NCBI GenBank assembly: GCA_965237405.1
Contig: OZ250139.1
Span: forward strand, 4,464,001-4,528,000
Reading direction: 5' to 3'
Length of the DNA: 64,000 bases
Origin: CAUZIB01 sp963663925
Lineage (GTDB): Bacteria; Acidobacteriota; Vicinamibacteria; Vicinamibacterales; UBA8438
A program made the translations under genes and the position numbers. Positions 36,167-45,250 of the stretch are shown one piece after another. The notes beneath the pieces are model-generated. The model saw only the letters and a list, made by a program, of their open reading frames with translations, searched no databases and was not told the origin of the DNA. Within the stretch, counting starts at the first letter, position 1. Each line of letters opens with the position of its first letter.

Positions 36167-37181
36167 TCAGCGGTTGCTCGGCTGATCTTGGCCGAGCCCG
36201 TACCGGGCCGTCAGGGTCGCGAGAACGGCTCTCACCCGTTCTCGGTATCTGCGCGTCGGATACTTACTCGCGTACAGGTGGCCGTATCGCTCCACGAGAT
36301 GAGGGAACTCGGCTTGGAGGAACGTCAGGAAGTGGTCTCGCGTTTCACCCTCGAGGTGCATCACGAACCCGTCCACGTACTTTGCACCGTACTCGGCGAT
36401 AGTCCGAACCGTTCGCTCAATCTTGTGCGGGTGCGAGGTGATGCCTGGGACGATCGGAGCCATCAGCACGCCGGCGTCAATTCCGCCGTCGACTAGCTGT
36501 CGAACCGTCCTCAGCCGCTGTAACGGATGCGCAGTGCCCGGCTCGATCCGCTGCCAAGCCTCCTCGTCAACGGTTGGAATGCTGATGCTCACGGTGCATC
36601 GGGTTCGTCGCGACAAATCGGAGAGTAAGTCCCGGTCCCGGAGGATGAGCGGTCCCTTGGTGACGAGGCTTATCGGCGTTGGATGGTCGGCTAATACGGC
36701 CAGCGTTTGGCGACTCAGGCGGTAATGCCCTTCAATGGGCTGGTATGGATCAGTCGCAGTGCCGAACGCGACGAGTTGAGACCCGGCCCGGGATTGCCAG
36801 GCGTTTCTGACAAGCTCCTGTCGCAGCACGCTTGGAAAATTTATTTTGACTAGGATGACTGACGAAAAATCATCGTTCGCATTGAGCTCCAACTGCTTTT
36901 GGTATCGGCGTGCGAAGCAATAGTGGCACCCATGCGTACATCCTCGATACGGGTTGAGCGTCCACTCGAACGGTATGCCCCTTACGCGGTTCAGGACACT
37001 GCGGCATGTGGACCTCCTGATAGAACGCCTCGTCGGCACGACGCAGCGCGCCAGGTAGTCTGGCCCGGCCTTTCCGCTTGACCTGTTCGACTATCTCTCG
37101 GGTGGTTGGGGGAGTCGGGAGGACGTCTTCAAACAGTAGGTAGTGGAATCGCAACAGGCATTCGCTTTTTATTTGCCGCAT
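36167..37181 (-). pseudogene. SPL-family radical SAM protein with apparent frameshift
   Basis: The main frame (37039-36167, 290 codons) holds NPYRGCTHGCHYCFARRYQK with the CxxxCxxC cluster motif, followed by FGTATDPYQPIEGHYRLSRQTL and SLVTKGPLILRDRDLL, typical of spore-photolyase-like radical SAM proteins (Rv2578c type, function unknown). The natural N-terminus lies in another frame: an ATG at 37181 opens PPTTREIVEQVKRKGRARLPGALRRADEAFYQEVH, which should run directly into CRSVLNRVRGIPFEWTLNP. One extra base at about 37007 separates the two. This is either a genuine mutation, an assembly error or a frameshift tolerated by a GTG restart at 37039. Upstream, the rmd stop overlaps the ATG by 13 nt. 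Confidence 0.75.
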
Positions 37182-38203
37182 GATCCAAATTTATTTGGCG
37201 GAAGTAAAGCGAAAGAAGTGCCTGTTTCTTCGGCCACGATGTGACGAGAGTACTCCAGGAGGTCGCGGAGTGAATGTTCGAGGGGAATCGTCGGCGTCCA
37301 CCCGATTTCAGTCGTGATGCGCGTTGGGTCTCCTACGAGGAGAAGGTTGTCGCTGGGACGAAGTCGAGAGGGGTCGATCTCGATGGCAATCGCAACCTTG
37401 GCTTGATCGACAAGGTACTGCAGGAGGTCGCCGATCCGGTGTGCCTTGCCGGAGCAAACGTTGTATAGCCGGCCTGTGGTTCCTCTTTCCATTAAGGCAC
37501 GATAGGCACGAACGGTGTCGCGGACATCTGTTAGATCGCGTCTTGCCTCTAGAGAACCGACCTTAAGTACAGGCTCGTTCAGACCTGCCTCGATCCGCGC
37601 GATCTGACGAGCGAAGCTCGCCGCCGCATAGGCCGGGTCTTGCCCAGGTCCGAGATGGGTGAACGAACGTGTGAGCACGATATCGAGACCCGCTGTTGCG
37701 AATTGTTGAGCGAGCATCTCTTGGGCAAGCTTGGAAAGACCGTACGGGCTGACGGGACCAATCGGATCAGCCTCACGAATTGGAGCATTAGTTGGTTTGT
37801 AGATCAGGGCGGACCCTGGAATCAGAGTCTTTGAACGAATTCCTGTGGCACTCGCGGCCGAGAGCAGGCTATCGGTGCCCCGAACGTTCAGCTCAAGGGT
37901 GGAAACGGCCTCGTCCCACGATGTGTGGACAGCTGCAGCCCCGGCGCAGTGGTAGATAGCTGACGGACGGGTGGCCTTGAGCGCGGTCGCGACACGCCCA
38001 GGGTCGAGGAGATCGACGTCCATCCACTGAATCTTGGTCTCGTCGCCAAACGACCGAGGCAACCGGGCCTGTCTGGGCAGTGATGGGCCGGCCGGCCGCC
38101 GCCACGCGACGATTCGAGCCGATGGGAGAGCTGTGCTGAGCAGTTGGATTAGGTGACTTCCCACAAAGCCCGCTGCGCCGGTGACGAGGATCACGCCTGA
38201 CAT
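37169..38203 (-). CDS. NAD(P)-dependent sugar reductase, GDP-6-deoxy-D-mannose reductase-like
   Basis: Extended short-chain dehydrogenase of 344 residues. The nucleotide loop is VTGAAGFVGSH at 6-16; the active-site pair YxxxK is in SPYGLSKLAQE; the C-terminal part has RRDLTDVRDTVRAY, GRLYNVCSGKAH, DPSRLRPSDNLLLVGD and TEIGWTPTIPLEHSL. This combination is closest to Rmd (GDP-4-dehydro-6-deoxy-D-mannose reductase) and to related dTDP-6-deoxyhexose reductases. Since the neighbours make dTDP-4-dehydro-6-deoxy sugars and no rmlD is present, it may reduce a dTDP-linked intermediate instead. Start at MSGVILVTG; the frame is open upstream with no family-like sequence. Confidence 0.85.
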   Translation of the reverse strand: MSGVILVTGAAGFVGSHLIQLLSTALPSARIVAWRRPAGPSLPRQARLPRSFGDETKIQWMDVDLLDPGRVATALKATRPSAIYHCAGAAAVHTSWDEAVSTLELNVRGTDSLLSAASATGIRSKTLIPGSALIYKPTNAPIREADPIGPVSPYGLSKLAQEMLAQQFATAGLDIVLTRSFTHLGPGQDPAYAAASFARQIARIEAGLNEPVLKVGSLEARRDLTDVRDTVRAYRALMERGTTGRLYNVCSGKAHRIGDLLQYLVDQAKVAIAIEIDPSRLRPSDNLLLVGDPTRITTEIGWTPTIPLEHSLRDLLEYSRHIVAEETGTSFALLPPNKFGSCGK

Positions 38204-38273
38204 GACGGGAACAGGCTTGACTTCACTAGTTATGCTGGCCGTACTGTGTCTTGTAGTACGCTTGAAAAGTTGA

Positions 38274-39239
38274 TTATTCGTCCTTGATCGGTCGCCACCA
38301 ACGCTCGTTCGACCGATACCAATCGATCGTCGTGGCCAAACCCGCGTCGAACGACTCGTATGGAGCCCACCCGAGTTCACGAAGCTTGTTTGTGTTTAAT
38401 GCGTAGCGGCGGTCGTGTCCTTTGCGATCTTCAATCGGCTGAATCAGTGAACGCGGCCGGTCCAAGACGGCCAAGATCTGATGGGCAAGCTGGATGTTCT
38501 TCAGCTCGTGTCCTCCCCCGATGTTGTACACCTCACCAGAGGTGCCGCGTTCCAGAAGGAGGTCCAGGGCTCTACAGTGATCGTTCACGTGTAGCCAATC
38601 TCGTACGTTCTGGCCGTCGCCATAGAGCGGTACGGCCTTGTTGTCGAGGGCGTTGGTAATGAACAGCGGAATCACCTTTTCCGGGAACTGGCGTGGTCCA
38701 TAGTTGTTGGACGATCGGGTGATGATGACCGGGAGGCCGTGAGTCGCCCAATAACTGTACGCAAGTCGATCCGCCCCCGCCTTGCTCGCCGCGTACGGAT
38801 TGCGCGGTTTGAGTTCGTCCGTTTCAATCGAGGTGCCCTCGGGCACGCTACCGTAGACCTCGTCGGTCGAGATCTGTATGAAGCGGCGAAGGTGGGGGGC
38901 CGATATCGCGGCGTTCAGTAGCACGAACGTGCCGTACACGTCTGTCCGGACGAAGTCGCCCGCATCCTGGATCGAGCGATCAACGTGTGTTTCCGCGGCG
39001 AAGTGGATCACGATCTCGGCTTCGGTTACGAGTGGTGCAACGATCGTCGGGTCGACGATGTCTCCTCGTACAAAACGATGTCGAGAATGGCCGTCAAGGC
39101 CCTTCAAATTCTCAAGGCGCCCTGCGTAGGTCAGTTTGTCGAGTGTCGTTATCTCCCAGTCGGGATGTGCTTTGACGGCGTACGTCACGAAGTTGCTTCC
39201 GATGAATCCAGCTCCGCCCGTGACGAGAACCTTAACCAT
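38274..39239 (-). CDS. rmlB: dTDP-glucose 4,6-dehydratase RmlB
   Basis: Makes dTDP-4-dehydro-6-deoxyglucose. 321 residues of the extended SDR family. VTGGAGFIGSNFVTY at 6-20 is the NAD loop, FAAETHVDRSI near 82, ISTDEVYGSVPEG near 120, YAASKAGADRL the YxxxK catalytic site, RSSNNYGPRQFPEKVIPLF near 180, and GDGQNVRDWLHVNDHCRA near 216. The start MVKVLVTGG is chosen; 11 codons upstream are open but not conserved. Its ATG overlaps the rmlC-like stop by eight bases. With RmlA upstream it forms the first two steps of dTDP-deoxyhexose synthesis for an envelope glycan. Confidence 0.96.
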   Translation of the reverse strand: MVKVLVTGGAGFIGSNFVTYAVKAHPDWEITTLDKLTYAGRLENLKGLDGHSRHRFVRGDIVDPTIVAPLVTEAEIVIHFAAETHVDRSIQDAGDFVRTDVYGTFVLLNAAISAPHLRRFIQISTDEVYGSVPEGTSIETDELKPRNPYAASKAGADRLAYSYWATHGLPVIITRSSNNYGPRQFPEKVIPLFITNALDNKAVPLYGDGQNVRDWLHVNDHCRALDLLLERGTSGEVYNIGGGHELKNIQLAHQILAVLDRPRSLIQPIEDRKGHDRRYALNTNKLRELGWAPYESFDAGLATTIDWYRSNERWWRPIKDE

Positions 39240-39738
39240 CCTTTCGGGTCCAGTCGTAGGGGAGCGTGTCATGCGGCTTGAGACGGTACTCGTCCGGCTC
39301 GTCGTAGTGATAAAGTTCCGTCGGCACGTTCAGGACGGTCGATACCTCGGTGCCGATGCACTTCCAGCCGTGGTACACAAGGTTTGGCACCTGAACAATC
39401 ACCGGCCGCTGTGTCCCGAGAAAGAACTCGTTGACGGCACCTTTGGTCGGCGAGCCATCGCGCGTGTCAACCAGGACGAGCTTGATCATTCCGGTGATAC
39501 ACGCAAAGTTGTCGACCTGATATTTATGGTAGTGCCAAGCTTTGACGACGCCGGGATACGTGGCCGATACGTAGACCTGGCCGAACTTCTTGAAGAACTC
39601 CGGATCGTCGCTGCGCATGATCTCCATGAGCCAGCCGCGCTCGTCGGGAATCAACCTGAGTGACTTAGTCTTGACACCCTTGATCGGCACGTGTTTGGTC
39701 GTCGTTTCGACATAGGACGTAGGGTCGACCACTGCCAT
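39232..39738 (-). CDS. rmlC: dTDP-4-dehydrorhamnose 3,5-epimerase-like cupin (RmlC family)
   Basis: 168 residues with the double-stranded beta-helix fold: LIPDERGWLMEIMRSDD, GQVYVSATYPGVVKAWHYHKYQVDNFACITG (the catalytic His lies in this stretch), KLVLVDTRDGSPT, and NLVYHGWKCIG. The family epimerises C3 and C5 of dTDP-4-dehydro-6-deoxyglucose. The sequence looks like the divergent branch often annotated as RfbC-like, which may act on one carbon or on another dTDP sugar. It lies between rmlA (32 nt upstream) and rmlB (8-nt overlap). Confidence 0.85.
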   Translation of the reverse strand: MAVVDPTSYVETTTKHVPIKGVKTKSLRLIPDERGWLMEIMRSDDPEFFKKFGQVYVSATYPGVVKAWHYHKYQVDNFACITGMIKLVLVDTRDGSPTKGAVNEFFLGTQRPVIVQVPNLVYHGWKCIGTEVSTVLNVPTELYHYDEPDEYRLKPHDTLPYDWTRKDG

Positions 39739-39770
39739 TCTCTCCTGCCCAATGCGGGCTCACGAGGTGA

Positions 39771-40838
39771 TTACCACCGAATACCAACTTCAGAGTTATC
39801 GCCGAGCATGAATCGATACGCGGAAGGTTTGACTGGCTGCCGGTAGATCTTGACGTTCTTACCAATGAGGCTGTCCACGACGCGGTTTGAGAGGTCGGTG
39901 ATCACGCTCCCCTCCAACACGATGCAATGCTCGATCTCCGATCCCCGGATCTCAACGTCGTTCATGATTGAGGTAAACGGCCCGATGTACGCTTGCTCGA
40001 TTCGAGCGCCGGATCCGATGATTGAAGGTCCCCGAATGACGGAGTTGACGATCACGGCCCCGGCCTCGATGACCACCTTTCCCTCGATTCGACAGTCGTC
40101 ACCGACGTTACCTTCGATTCGCCGATTCAAGGTGTCGAGAATCAGTCGATTGGCTTCGAGTATGTCGTCGAGCTTACCGGTGTCCTTCCACCAGCCTTCC
40201 ACGATGTGGGGACGTACGACGAGCCCGCGGTCGATGAGGTCTTGGATCGCATCGGTGATCTCCAACTCGTCTCGGAAGCTCGGTTTGATGCGCCTGACAG
40301 AGCTGAAGACTTCTGTGCTGAATAAATAGACTCCGACAAGGGCGAGGTCGCTCAAAGGCTCCTTTGGCTTCTCGACCAGACGGATGACTCGACCATCGTT
40401 CAACTCCGCCACACCGAACCGCTGTGGGTCGGGTACACGTGTCAGGAGGATCTGCGCAGCGGGCTTTGTCGCCGCGAAGTCTTGGACGAGTGGTTTAATG
40501 CTATGGGCCAAGAGGTTGTCGCCCAGGTACATAACGAACGGTTGATCGCCAAGAAACGGTTCGCTAATCATGACGGCGTGAGCAAGGCCCCGCGGTGCAT
40601 CTTGCTCAATGTAGGTCACGGAAACGTTCCACTGTGATCCATCACCGACGGCAGCTCGGATTTCGGCCTTGGTGTCCCCTACGACGATCCCGATTTCTCG
40701 GATGCCGGCCTCCGCTAGCGCTTCGATCCCATAAAATAGGATCGGCTTATTGGCGATCGGTACAAGTTGTTTGGCGCTTGTGTAGGTGAGTGGCCGGAGC
40801 CGGGTGCCTTTTCCGCCGCTCAGGATCAGGCCCTTCAC
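39771..40838 (-). CDS. rmlA: Glucose-1-phosphate thymidylyltransferase RmlA (long form)
   Basis: Makes dTDP-glucose from glucose 1-phosphate and dTTP. 355 residues. The N-terminal nucleotidyltransferase domain has LSGGKGTRLRPLTYTSAKQLVPI at 6-28 and EQDAPRGLAHAV, VMYLGDNLL, VEKPKEPLSDLALVGVYLF, GWWKDTGKLDDILEANRL. The C-terminal 110 residues are a left-handed beta-helix (VVIEAGAVIVNSVIRGPSIIG, GARIEQAYIGPFTSI), which marks the long RmlA/COG1209 subgroup rather than the 290-residue RmlA. Start GTG overlaps the lptD stop (GTGA), tying dTDP-sugar synthesis to LPS export. Confidence 0.95.
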   Translation of the reverse strand: MKGLILSGGKGTRLRPLTYTSAKQLVPIANKPILFYGIEALAEAGIREIGIVVGDTKAEIRAAVGDGSQWNVSVTYIEQDAPRGLAHAVMISEPFLGDQPFVMYLGDNLLAHSIKPLVQDFAATKPAAQILLTRVPDPQRFGVAELNDGRVIRLVEKPKEPLSDLALVGVYLFSTEVFSSVRRIKPSFRDELEITDAIQDLIDRGLVVRPHIVEGWWKDTGKLDDILEANRLILDTLNRRIEGNVGDDCRIEGKVVIEAGAVIVNSVIRGPSIIGSGARIEQAYIGPFTSIMNDVEIRGSEIEHCIVLEGSVITDLSNRVVDSLIGKNVKIYRQPVKPSAYRFMLGDNSEVGIRW

Positions 40839-43159
40839 TTAACTGCTCCGCTAGCGCCGAAGGCGCCAAGCACGTTCGCGAACGTTCCAAGCCCTGCCAA
40901 CGTAAATGAGACGTTGAATCGCTTGTCCTCCGGCACGGGGGCTCGGCTGCCGAGCCCGACGAAGTTGAACGTCTGATACTCGAAACTCACACCGCAACAC
41001 TGTGCATTGTAGTAGACGAGTATACGTTGCTGGAGGGAGCGTCTACGCAACAAGTCGTAGTTGAGTAGGAACGCTCCGCCAAGCGTGTTGTCCCTGTTTC
41101 GCATGCTCGCGGATGCATTGATGTAGTGATCGAGCCGGTCCAATTTATTGAAACCGCTGAGCCCCTCGATGAATCGCCGCTGGGACCAGCCGACGATCGC
41201 CTGGAGCCATCCACCGACTTCGTATTCACCATCCGCGCTAATCGTTCGAATGGTGTTGAACTCGGTGTCGTATTCGGCTCGCATCGAGGCGCCCATCGTG
41301 TCGGTGGGATTGGTGCGGACCATGAACGACACCGGCGACAAGTTGCTCGGTTTCGTATCATTGAAGCTAGTGCTGAAGCGTCGGTCATATTGTGCCGCGC
41401 GGGCATCGGTGTACCAGCTTTGGGTCACGGATATCGAAAGAATCTCGCGTGCCACATCTCCAAAAATTCCACCGCGCGCGTAGAGGCGGTTGTTGAGACC
41501 GTAGCGTATCTGCGTGACGTTCCCGACGATGGAGTCGGTTCCCTCGAGTCGGACGACACGATCGAAATTATCGATCGCGCTGACCCGCCGAAGCGACACC
41601 CACGGTGCAATGACGTGCTTCATGCGTTCCGAGTATCCGCTGTTCGGCGTATCGAAGATCTTGACGAAAGTTGGGCCCGTTAACTCTGACTCGATCTCTC
41701 CAAAGTGTCTTGCCACGCCGACGTCGACTTGTGGCCGTCTATTTGTTTCGAGGTCGAGGCTTTCTGTCCAGTACGTTGAGCGATACCGAATGGACGTGTT
41801 GACGTTCAGAAATGGCCATGGGGTGAACGGGATCTGGAGGACTGGGTTGATGTCGAAGCGATGGAGACCGCTGTCCTGGATACGATCCTCGCCACCGTTT
41901 CGACCGAACCTCGTGTCTCGCTGAAGCAGCCGAACGTACTCGCTGTCGAACGAGTAATAGATGGGAGTTCCTGGAATTGTCGTCTGGCCCTGAGTGAAGC
42001 TGACTCGCGGGCCGTCGCCCCAGAGCGTGGCGGCCCTGTCACCGCGGAACGTCTCGGTGGCATCGAATGTGGCGCTAAGCTGATAGGTGCCCCACGTCCC
42101 CGAGAGGTTACCGCTGATGTTACGGTTTTGATTCGTGGCTTCGAGGACGTTTTGGTTGTACGTCTGTCGAACGGTGACGTTGGAGAAATAATCTATCCTT
42201 CCACGGGCGGTGATATTCTCCGTGAGACCGTGGCGAGCCTCACCCCGAATGTCGAAGCTGCGCCGAGCGGGAGAAATTCGCTCGGTCCCTCTTTGAACGT
42301 ACGTTGTTTCGTGCTCATCTAAGAAATACGTCCGGAAATCACCCTGCGAGTTGGGCCCGAGGTTGAATCGATACTCGGCGCCGGTACCCTGGCCGGTCTG
42401 CATAAACCAATCGTGAAAGAAGGTGGCGTCGTGACTACGGCCCATGGCCAAGAAAAAGGCATTACTCAAACTCGTGCCGCGGTACGTTGAGGCACCCCAG
42501 GTCGGCATCAGGAAGCCAGTAGCTCGCTCGTCGCCCTGAATGGGGTAGTAGAGGGCGGGAAGGTAGAAGACCGGCACGCTCTTGACCTCAAGAACCACGT
42601 GCTTGAGCACAAGGTACTCGTCCAGGTTGATCGTGAATGAGCTTGACTTCATCTCCCAACGAGGCGTCGGCTGGATACAGCTCGTGAAGCCACCTTTGGC
42701 CAGTCTGTAGCTTCGAGGGCCGATCTTCTCGATGGTCTCGCCATAGAAGTACATGTCCGGTTCCTGCGTGCCGAACATGCTCCGCTCGACCTCGTTGCCC
42801 ATGTTCACCGACCCAGCCGCGTTATAGAAGACCCCCGTCAGATCTTCAATATTTACTTCAGCTCGCTCGGCGGCGAGACGAGTGTCTTCCGACACATACA
42901 CGACGTTGCCGGTGGCAACCATCTGCGACTCATTGGAGAAGAAATCAACCTCATCTGCGTAGAACTCCCAGCCATCGCCCTCGAGTTCCACTTCGCCAAT
43001 GAAGCGCATGTGGTTCTCATCCACGACTTCGATGGTGAACTGTCTCGAATCGAAAGGAAGACCAGGAAAAAGTTGCGCCTGTGCGCCTGGAGGCATGCCG
43101 ATTATGACGGCCGTGGCCACACTCGAAATGATCAGGGCTCGGTGGACCATCATCCACAT
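40835..43159 (-). CDS. lptD: LPS-assembly outer membrane protein LptD
   Basis: Outer-membrane beta-barrel that inserts lipopolysaccharide into the outer leaflet. 774 residues. A signal peptide (about 1-30) is followed by an OstA-like beta-jellyroll at about 45-150 (EFYADEVDFFSNESQMVATGNVVYV, RLAAERAEVNIED), then a long barrel with VPVFYLPALYYPIQGDERATGFLMPTWG and many alternating aromatic strands such as YFLDEHETTYVQRG. Start is placed at the ATG cluster at 43159-43150, just downstream of the folC stop; the frame is open further into folC but without signal-peptide character. A lptE partner is not in the window. Confidence 0.93.
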   Translation of the reverse strand: MWMMVHRALIISSVATAVIIGMPPGAQAQLFPGLPFDSRQFTIEVVDENHMRFIGEVELEGDGWEFYADEVDFFSNESQMVATGNVVYVSEDTRLAAERAEVNIEDLTGVFYNAAGSVNMGNEVERSMFGTQEPDMYFYGETIEKIGPRSYRLAKGGFTSCIQPTPRWEMKSSSFTINLDEYLVLKHVVLEVKSVPVFYLPALYYPIQGDERATGFLMPTWGASTYRGTSLSNAFFLAMGRSHDATFFHDWFMQTGQGTGAEYRFNLGPNSQGDFRTYFLDEHETTYVQRGTERISPARRSFDIRGEARHGLTENITARGRIDYFSNVTVRQTYNQNVLEATNQNRNISGNLSGTWGTYQLSATFDATETFRGDRAATLWGDGPRVSFTQGQTTIPGTPIYYSFDSEYVRLLQRDTRFGRNGGEDRIQDSGLHRFDINPVLQIPFTPWPFLNVNTSIRYRSTYWTESLDLETNRRPQVDVGVARHFGEIESELTGPTFVKIFDTPNSGYSERMKHVIAPWVSLRRVSAIDNFDRVVRLEGTDSIVGNVTQIRYGLNNRLYARGGIFGDVAREILSISVTQSWYTDARAAQYDRRFSTSFNDTKPSNLSPVSFMVRTNPTDTMGASMRAEYDTEFNTIRTISADGEYEVGGWLQAIVGWSQRRFIEGLSGFNKLDRLDHYINASASMRNRDNTLGGAFLLNYDLLRRRSLQQRILVYYNAQCCGVSFEYQTFNFVGLGSRAPVPEDKRFNVSFTLAGLGTFANVLGAFGASGAVK

Positions 43160-43169
43160 ATTACCCTGG

Positions 43170-44495
43170 TCATCGGGCGTGGAAGGGCCGGACACTAGAG
43201 TCAGTCGACATGCAGCTGATCAGTTCCCCGACTAGATAGACTGAACCGGCCGAACAGACGACATCACTACCTTGCCAGCCGAACCCAACGGCGGCACCTG
43301 GTGTATCCACGATTTTGTGTGGCAAGTCCGGGCAGCACGTGGCGACGATGGCAGCCAGTTCCGGCGCCGACAAAGCTCTCGGTGTTGAGAGTGACGTGCA
43401 GATGGCACGCGTCATGGATGGGCGCAAAGCGCGAAGCATCTCCGGAACGTCTTTGTCGTGCATCGCAGCGAGAACCATGGGCACGCCTTGCGGATAGCAC
43501 TCCGCGAGATAGCGTTGAAGCGCCACTGCGGCGGCGGCGTTGTGAGCCGCGTCCATCAGGAGCGTGCCCCGACCCCTGACGTGGACTAGCTCCAGTCGAC
43601 CTCGCCACCGTGTTTCAGTCAGTCCGGCGCGGATGGCCGACGCTTCGATCGTTGCCAGCGCCGTTTCTCCAAGCGCTTCTAGAACCCGTACCGCGACAGC
43701 CGCATTCCTGACTTGATGACGACCGCGAAGTGCTAGGACGAGCGGTCCGTACGTTCGCACCGGGGTTGTCAGGGTCAGGTGGGTGAGTCCGTTCTCAAGT
43801 GTCGCGGCAGCGTCCAAGTCGGTTGGGACCTCGATCAGGCGGCAGTGGCGCTCGGCACAGATCTCCCGAAGTACTTCCAGTGGTCCCGCCTTCGTCTCGC
43901 CGGTCACGACCAATCCATTCGGCTTGATTACACCGGCTTTCTCAAAAGCGATCTCGGGAAGCGTGTGCCCTAGGTGTCGTTGGTGATCGAGGTCAACGTT
44001 CGTCACGACCACCGCCGATGGGGTCACGACGTTCGTGGCGTCGAATCGACCGCCCATACCAACCTCGAGAATCGCAACCTGTACTGACGATTGCTGAAAT
44101 AGCCACAAACCAATGGCCGTGGTGGCTTCGAAGAACGTCGGTGGAGCATCGAGTTGCCCGGTTGTCAGCAGGTCATGGATTACCGCTTGCAGGGTCTCGG
44201 CCGCGCGCGTGAGCGTTTCTCGAGAAACGGGCTGGCCGTCGACTGCAAACCGTTCCTCCAGATCAACTAGGTGCGGTGACGTGAAACGGCCAGTCTTCAG
44301 GCCAGCGGTTCGAAGGGCTGTTTCGATCATCGCAGTGACCGACCCCTTTCCGTTAGTGCCGGCCACGATGACCGAGGGAAAGGATCGCTCGGGATGATCG
44401 AGTGCTCCGCATAGCACTGCGATGTTCGCGAGACCGAGCTTGACGCCGTATTGCTTGAGCTCGAAGAGGTAATCGAGGGGAGCGAGCGCCGTCAT
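43170..44495 (-). CDS. folC: Folylpolyglutamate synthase / dihydrofolate synthase FolC
   Basis: Mur-ligase-like ATP enzyme that adds glutamate to dihydropteroate and to folates. 441 residues. P-loop VAGTNGKGSVTAMI at about 43-56, TGRFTSPHLVDLEERF near 70, EVGMGGRFDATNVV near 142, NVDLDHQRHLGHTL near 165, GRHQVRNAAVAVRVLEAL near 255, and DAAHNAAAAVALQRYL near 300. Start ATG at 44495. It lies 36 nt downstream of the deoxynucleoside kinase and 10 nt upstream of lptD. folC being joined to lptD is a metabolic mix that probably reflects simple packing. Confidence 0.95.
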   Translation of the reverse strand: MTALAPLDYLFELKQYGVKLGLANIAVLCGALDHPERSFPSVIVAGTNGKGSVTAMIETALRTAGLKTGRFTSPHLVDLEERFAVDGQPVSRETLTRAAETLQAVIHDLLTTGQLDAPPTFFEATTAIGLWLFQQSSVQVAILEVGMGGRFDATNVVTPSAVVVTNVDLDHQRHLGHTLPEIAFEKAGVIKPNGLVVTGETKAGPLEVLREICAERHCRLIEVPTDLDAAATLENGLTHLTLTTPVRTYGPLVLALRGRHQVRNAAVAVRVLEALGETALATIEASAIRAGLTETRWRGRLELVHVRGRGTLLMDAAHNAAAAVALQRYLAECYPQGVPMVLAAMHDKDVPEMLRALRPSMTRAICTSLSTPRALSAPELAAIVATCCPDLPHKIVDTPGAAVGFGWQGSDVVCSAGSVYLVGELISCMSTDSSVRPFHAR

Positions 44496-44531
44496 ACGAG
44501 TGGGTTCGGTCGTTCGAACGAGACCATCAGC

Positions 44532-45170
44532 TCAGGCCGGCCCCGTCCTCGGCACGTAATAGCGGGTGCCTCGGCCCATACCGTTCAGCTGCTTGATGAG
44601 ATCGTCGAGAGCGGCATCTTTCCATTGCGGATCGAACTCCGAAGTTTCGATCACCAGTAAGGGCGTAGCGGTGTAGTGATAGAAGAAGTGTGTGTACGCC
44701 TCGTTCAGCTCAGACAGATAGTGATCGTCTGGTAGCGGGACATCGCCGGGACGACGACTTCTGACGCGACGACAGAGGACGCTGGTTGGAGTCTGAAGGT
44801 AAACGACGAGGTCAGGAGCAATGACGTCGGTCGCAAGGAGGTCGTAGAGTCGCTGGTAAATGAATAACTCGTTGTCGTCGAGATTCAAGTAGGCGTAGAT
44901 CTTGTCCTTGTCGAACAAGTAATCGGAGATAGTCACTTGGCTAAAGAGGTCGGTCTGCCGCAAGGTGGATTGCTGACGATGCCGAGCCAACACCGAGAAC
45001 AACTGTGCCTGGAATGCCGCCCCTGGCTGTCCGCGATACAGGTCTGCGATGAAGGGGTTCTCGGTATCGTCGAGCACGACGGCTGCACCGAGTCGATTTC
45101 CGAGGTGCTGGGCGAGAGCCGTTTTTCCGACGCCTATCGGACCTTCGATGGCAATGTAGCGGAAGTCCAA
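44532..45170 (-). CDS. Deoxynucleoside kinase (dNK/dAK-dGK family)
   Basis: Salvage kinase phosphorylating deoxynucleosides. 212 residues. The P-loop is IEGPIGVGKTALAQHLG at 9-25; SDYLFDKDKIYAYLNLDDNELFIYQRLYDLL and PDLVVYLQTPTSVLCRRVRSR are the substrate and lid region, and NEAYTHFFYHYTATPLLVIETSEFD is the C-terminal part. Substrate (deoxyadenosine, deoxyguanosine or thymidine) is not resolvable by eye. Start is a TTG at 45170, which directly begins the first beta-strand. It is divergent from the HEAT-cyclophilin gene with 80 nt between the start codons. Confidence 0.9.
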   Translation of the reverse strand: MDFRYIAIEGPIGVGKTALAQHLGNRLGAAVVLDDTENPFIADLYRGQPGAAFQAQLFSVLARHRQQSTLRQTDLFSQVTISDYLFDKDKIYAYLNLDDNELFIYQRLYDLLATDVIAPDLVVYLQTPTSVLCRRVRSRRPGDVPLPDDHYLSELNEAYTHFFYHYTATPLLVIETSEFDPQWKDAALDDLIKQLNGMGRGTRYYVPRTGPA

Positions 45171-45250
45171 TACCGTGCAGTATACCAGCCCTGGTTCGAG
45201 CTGGATCGCATGCTATCATGCCAGCCGTTCGACCATCCGACAGATTAGAT

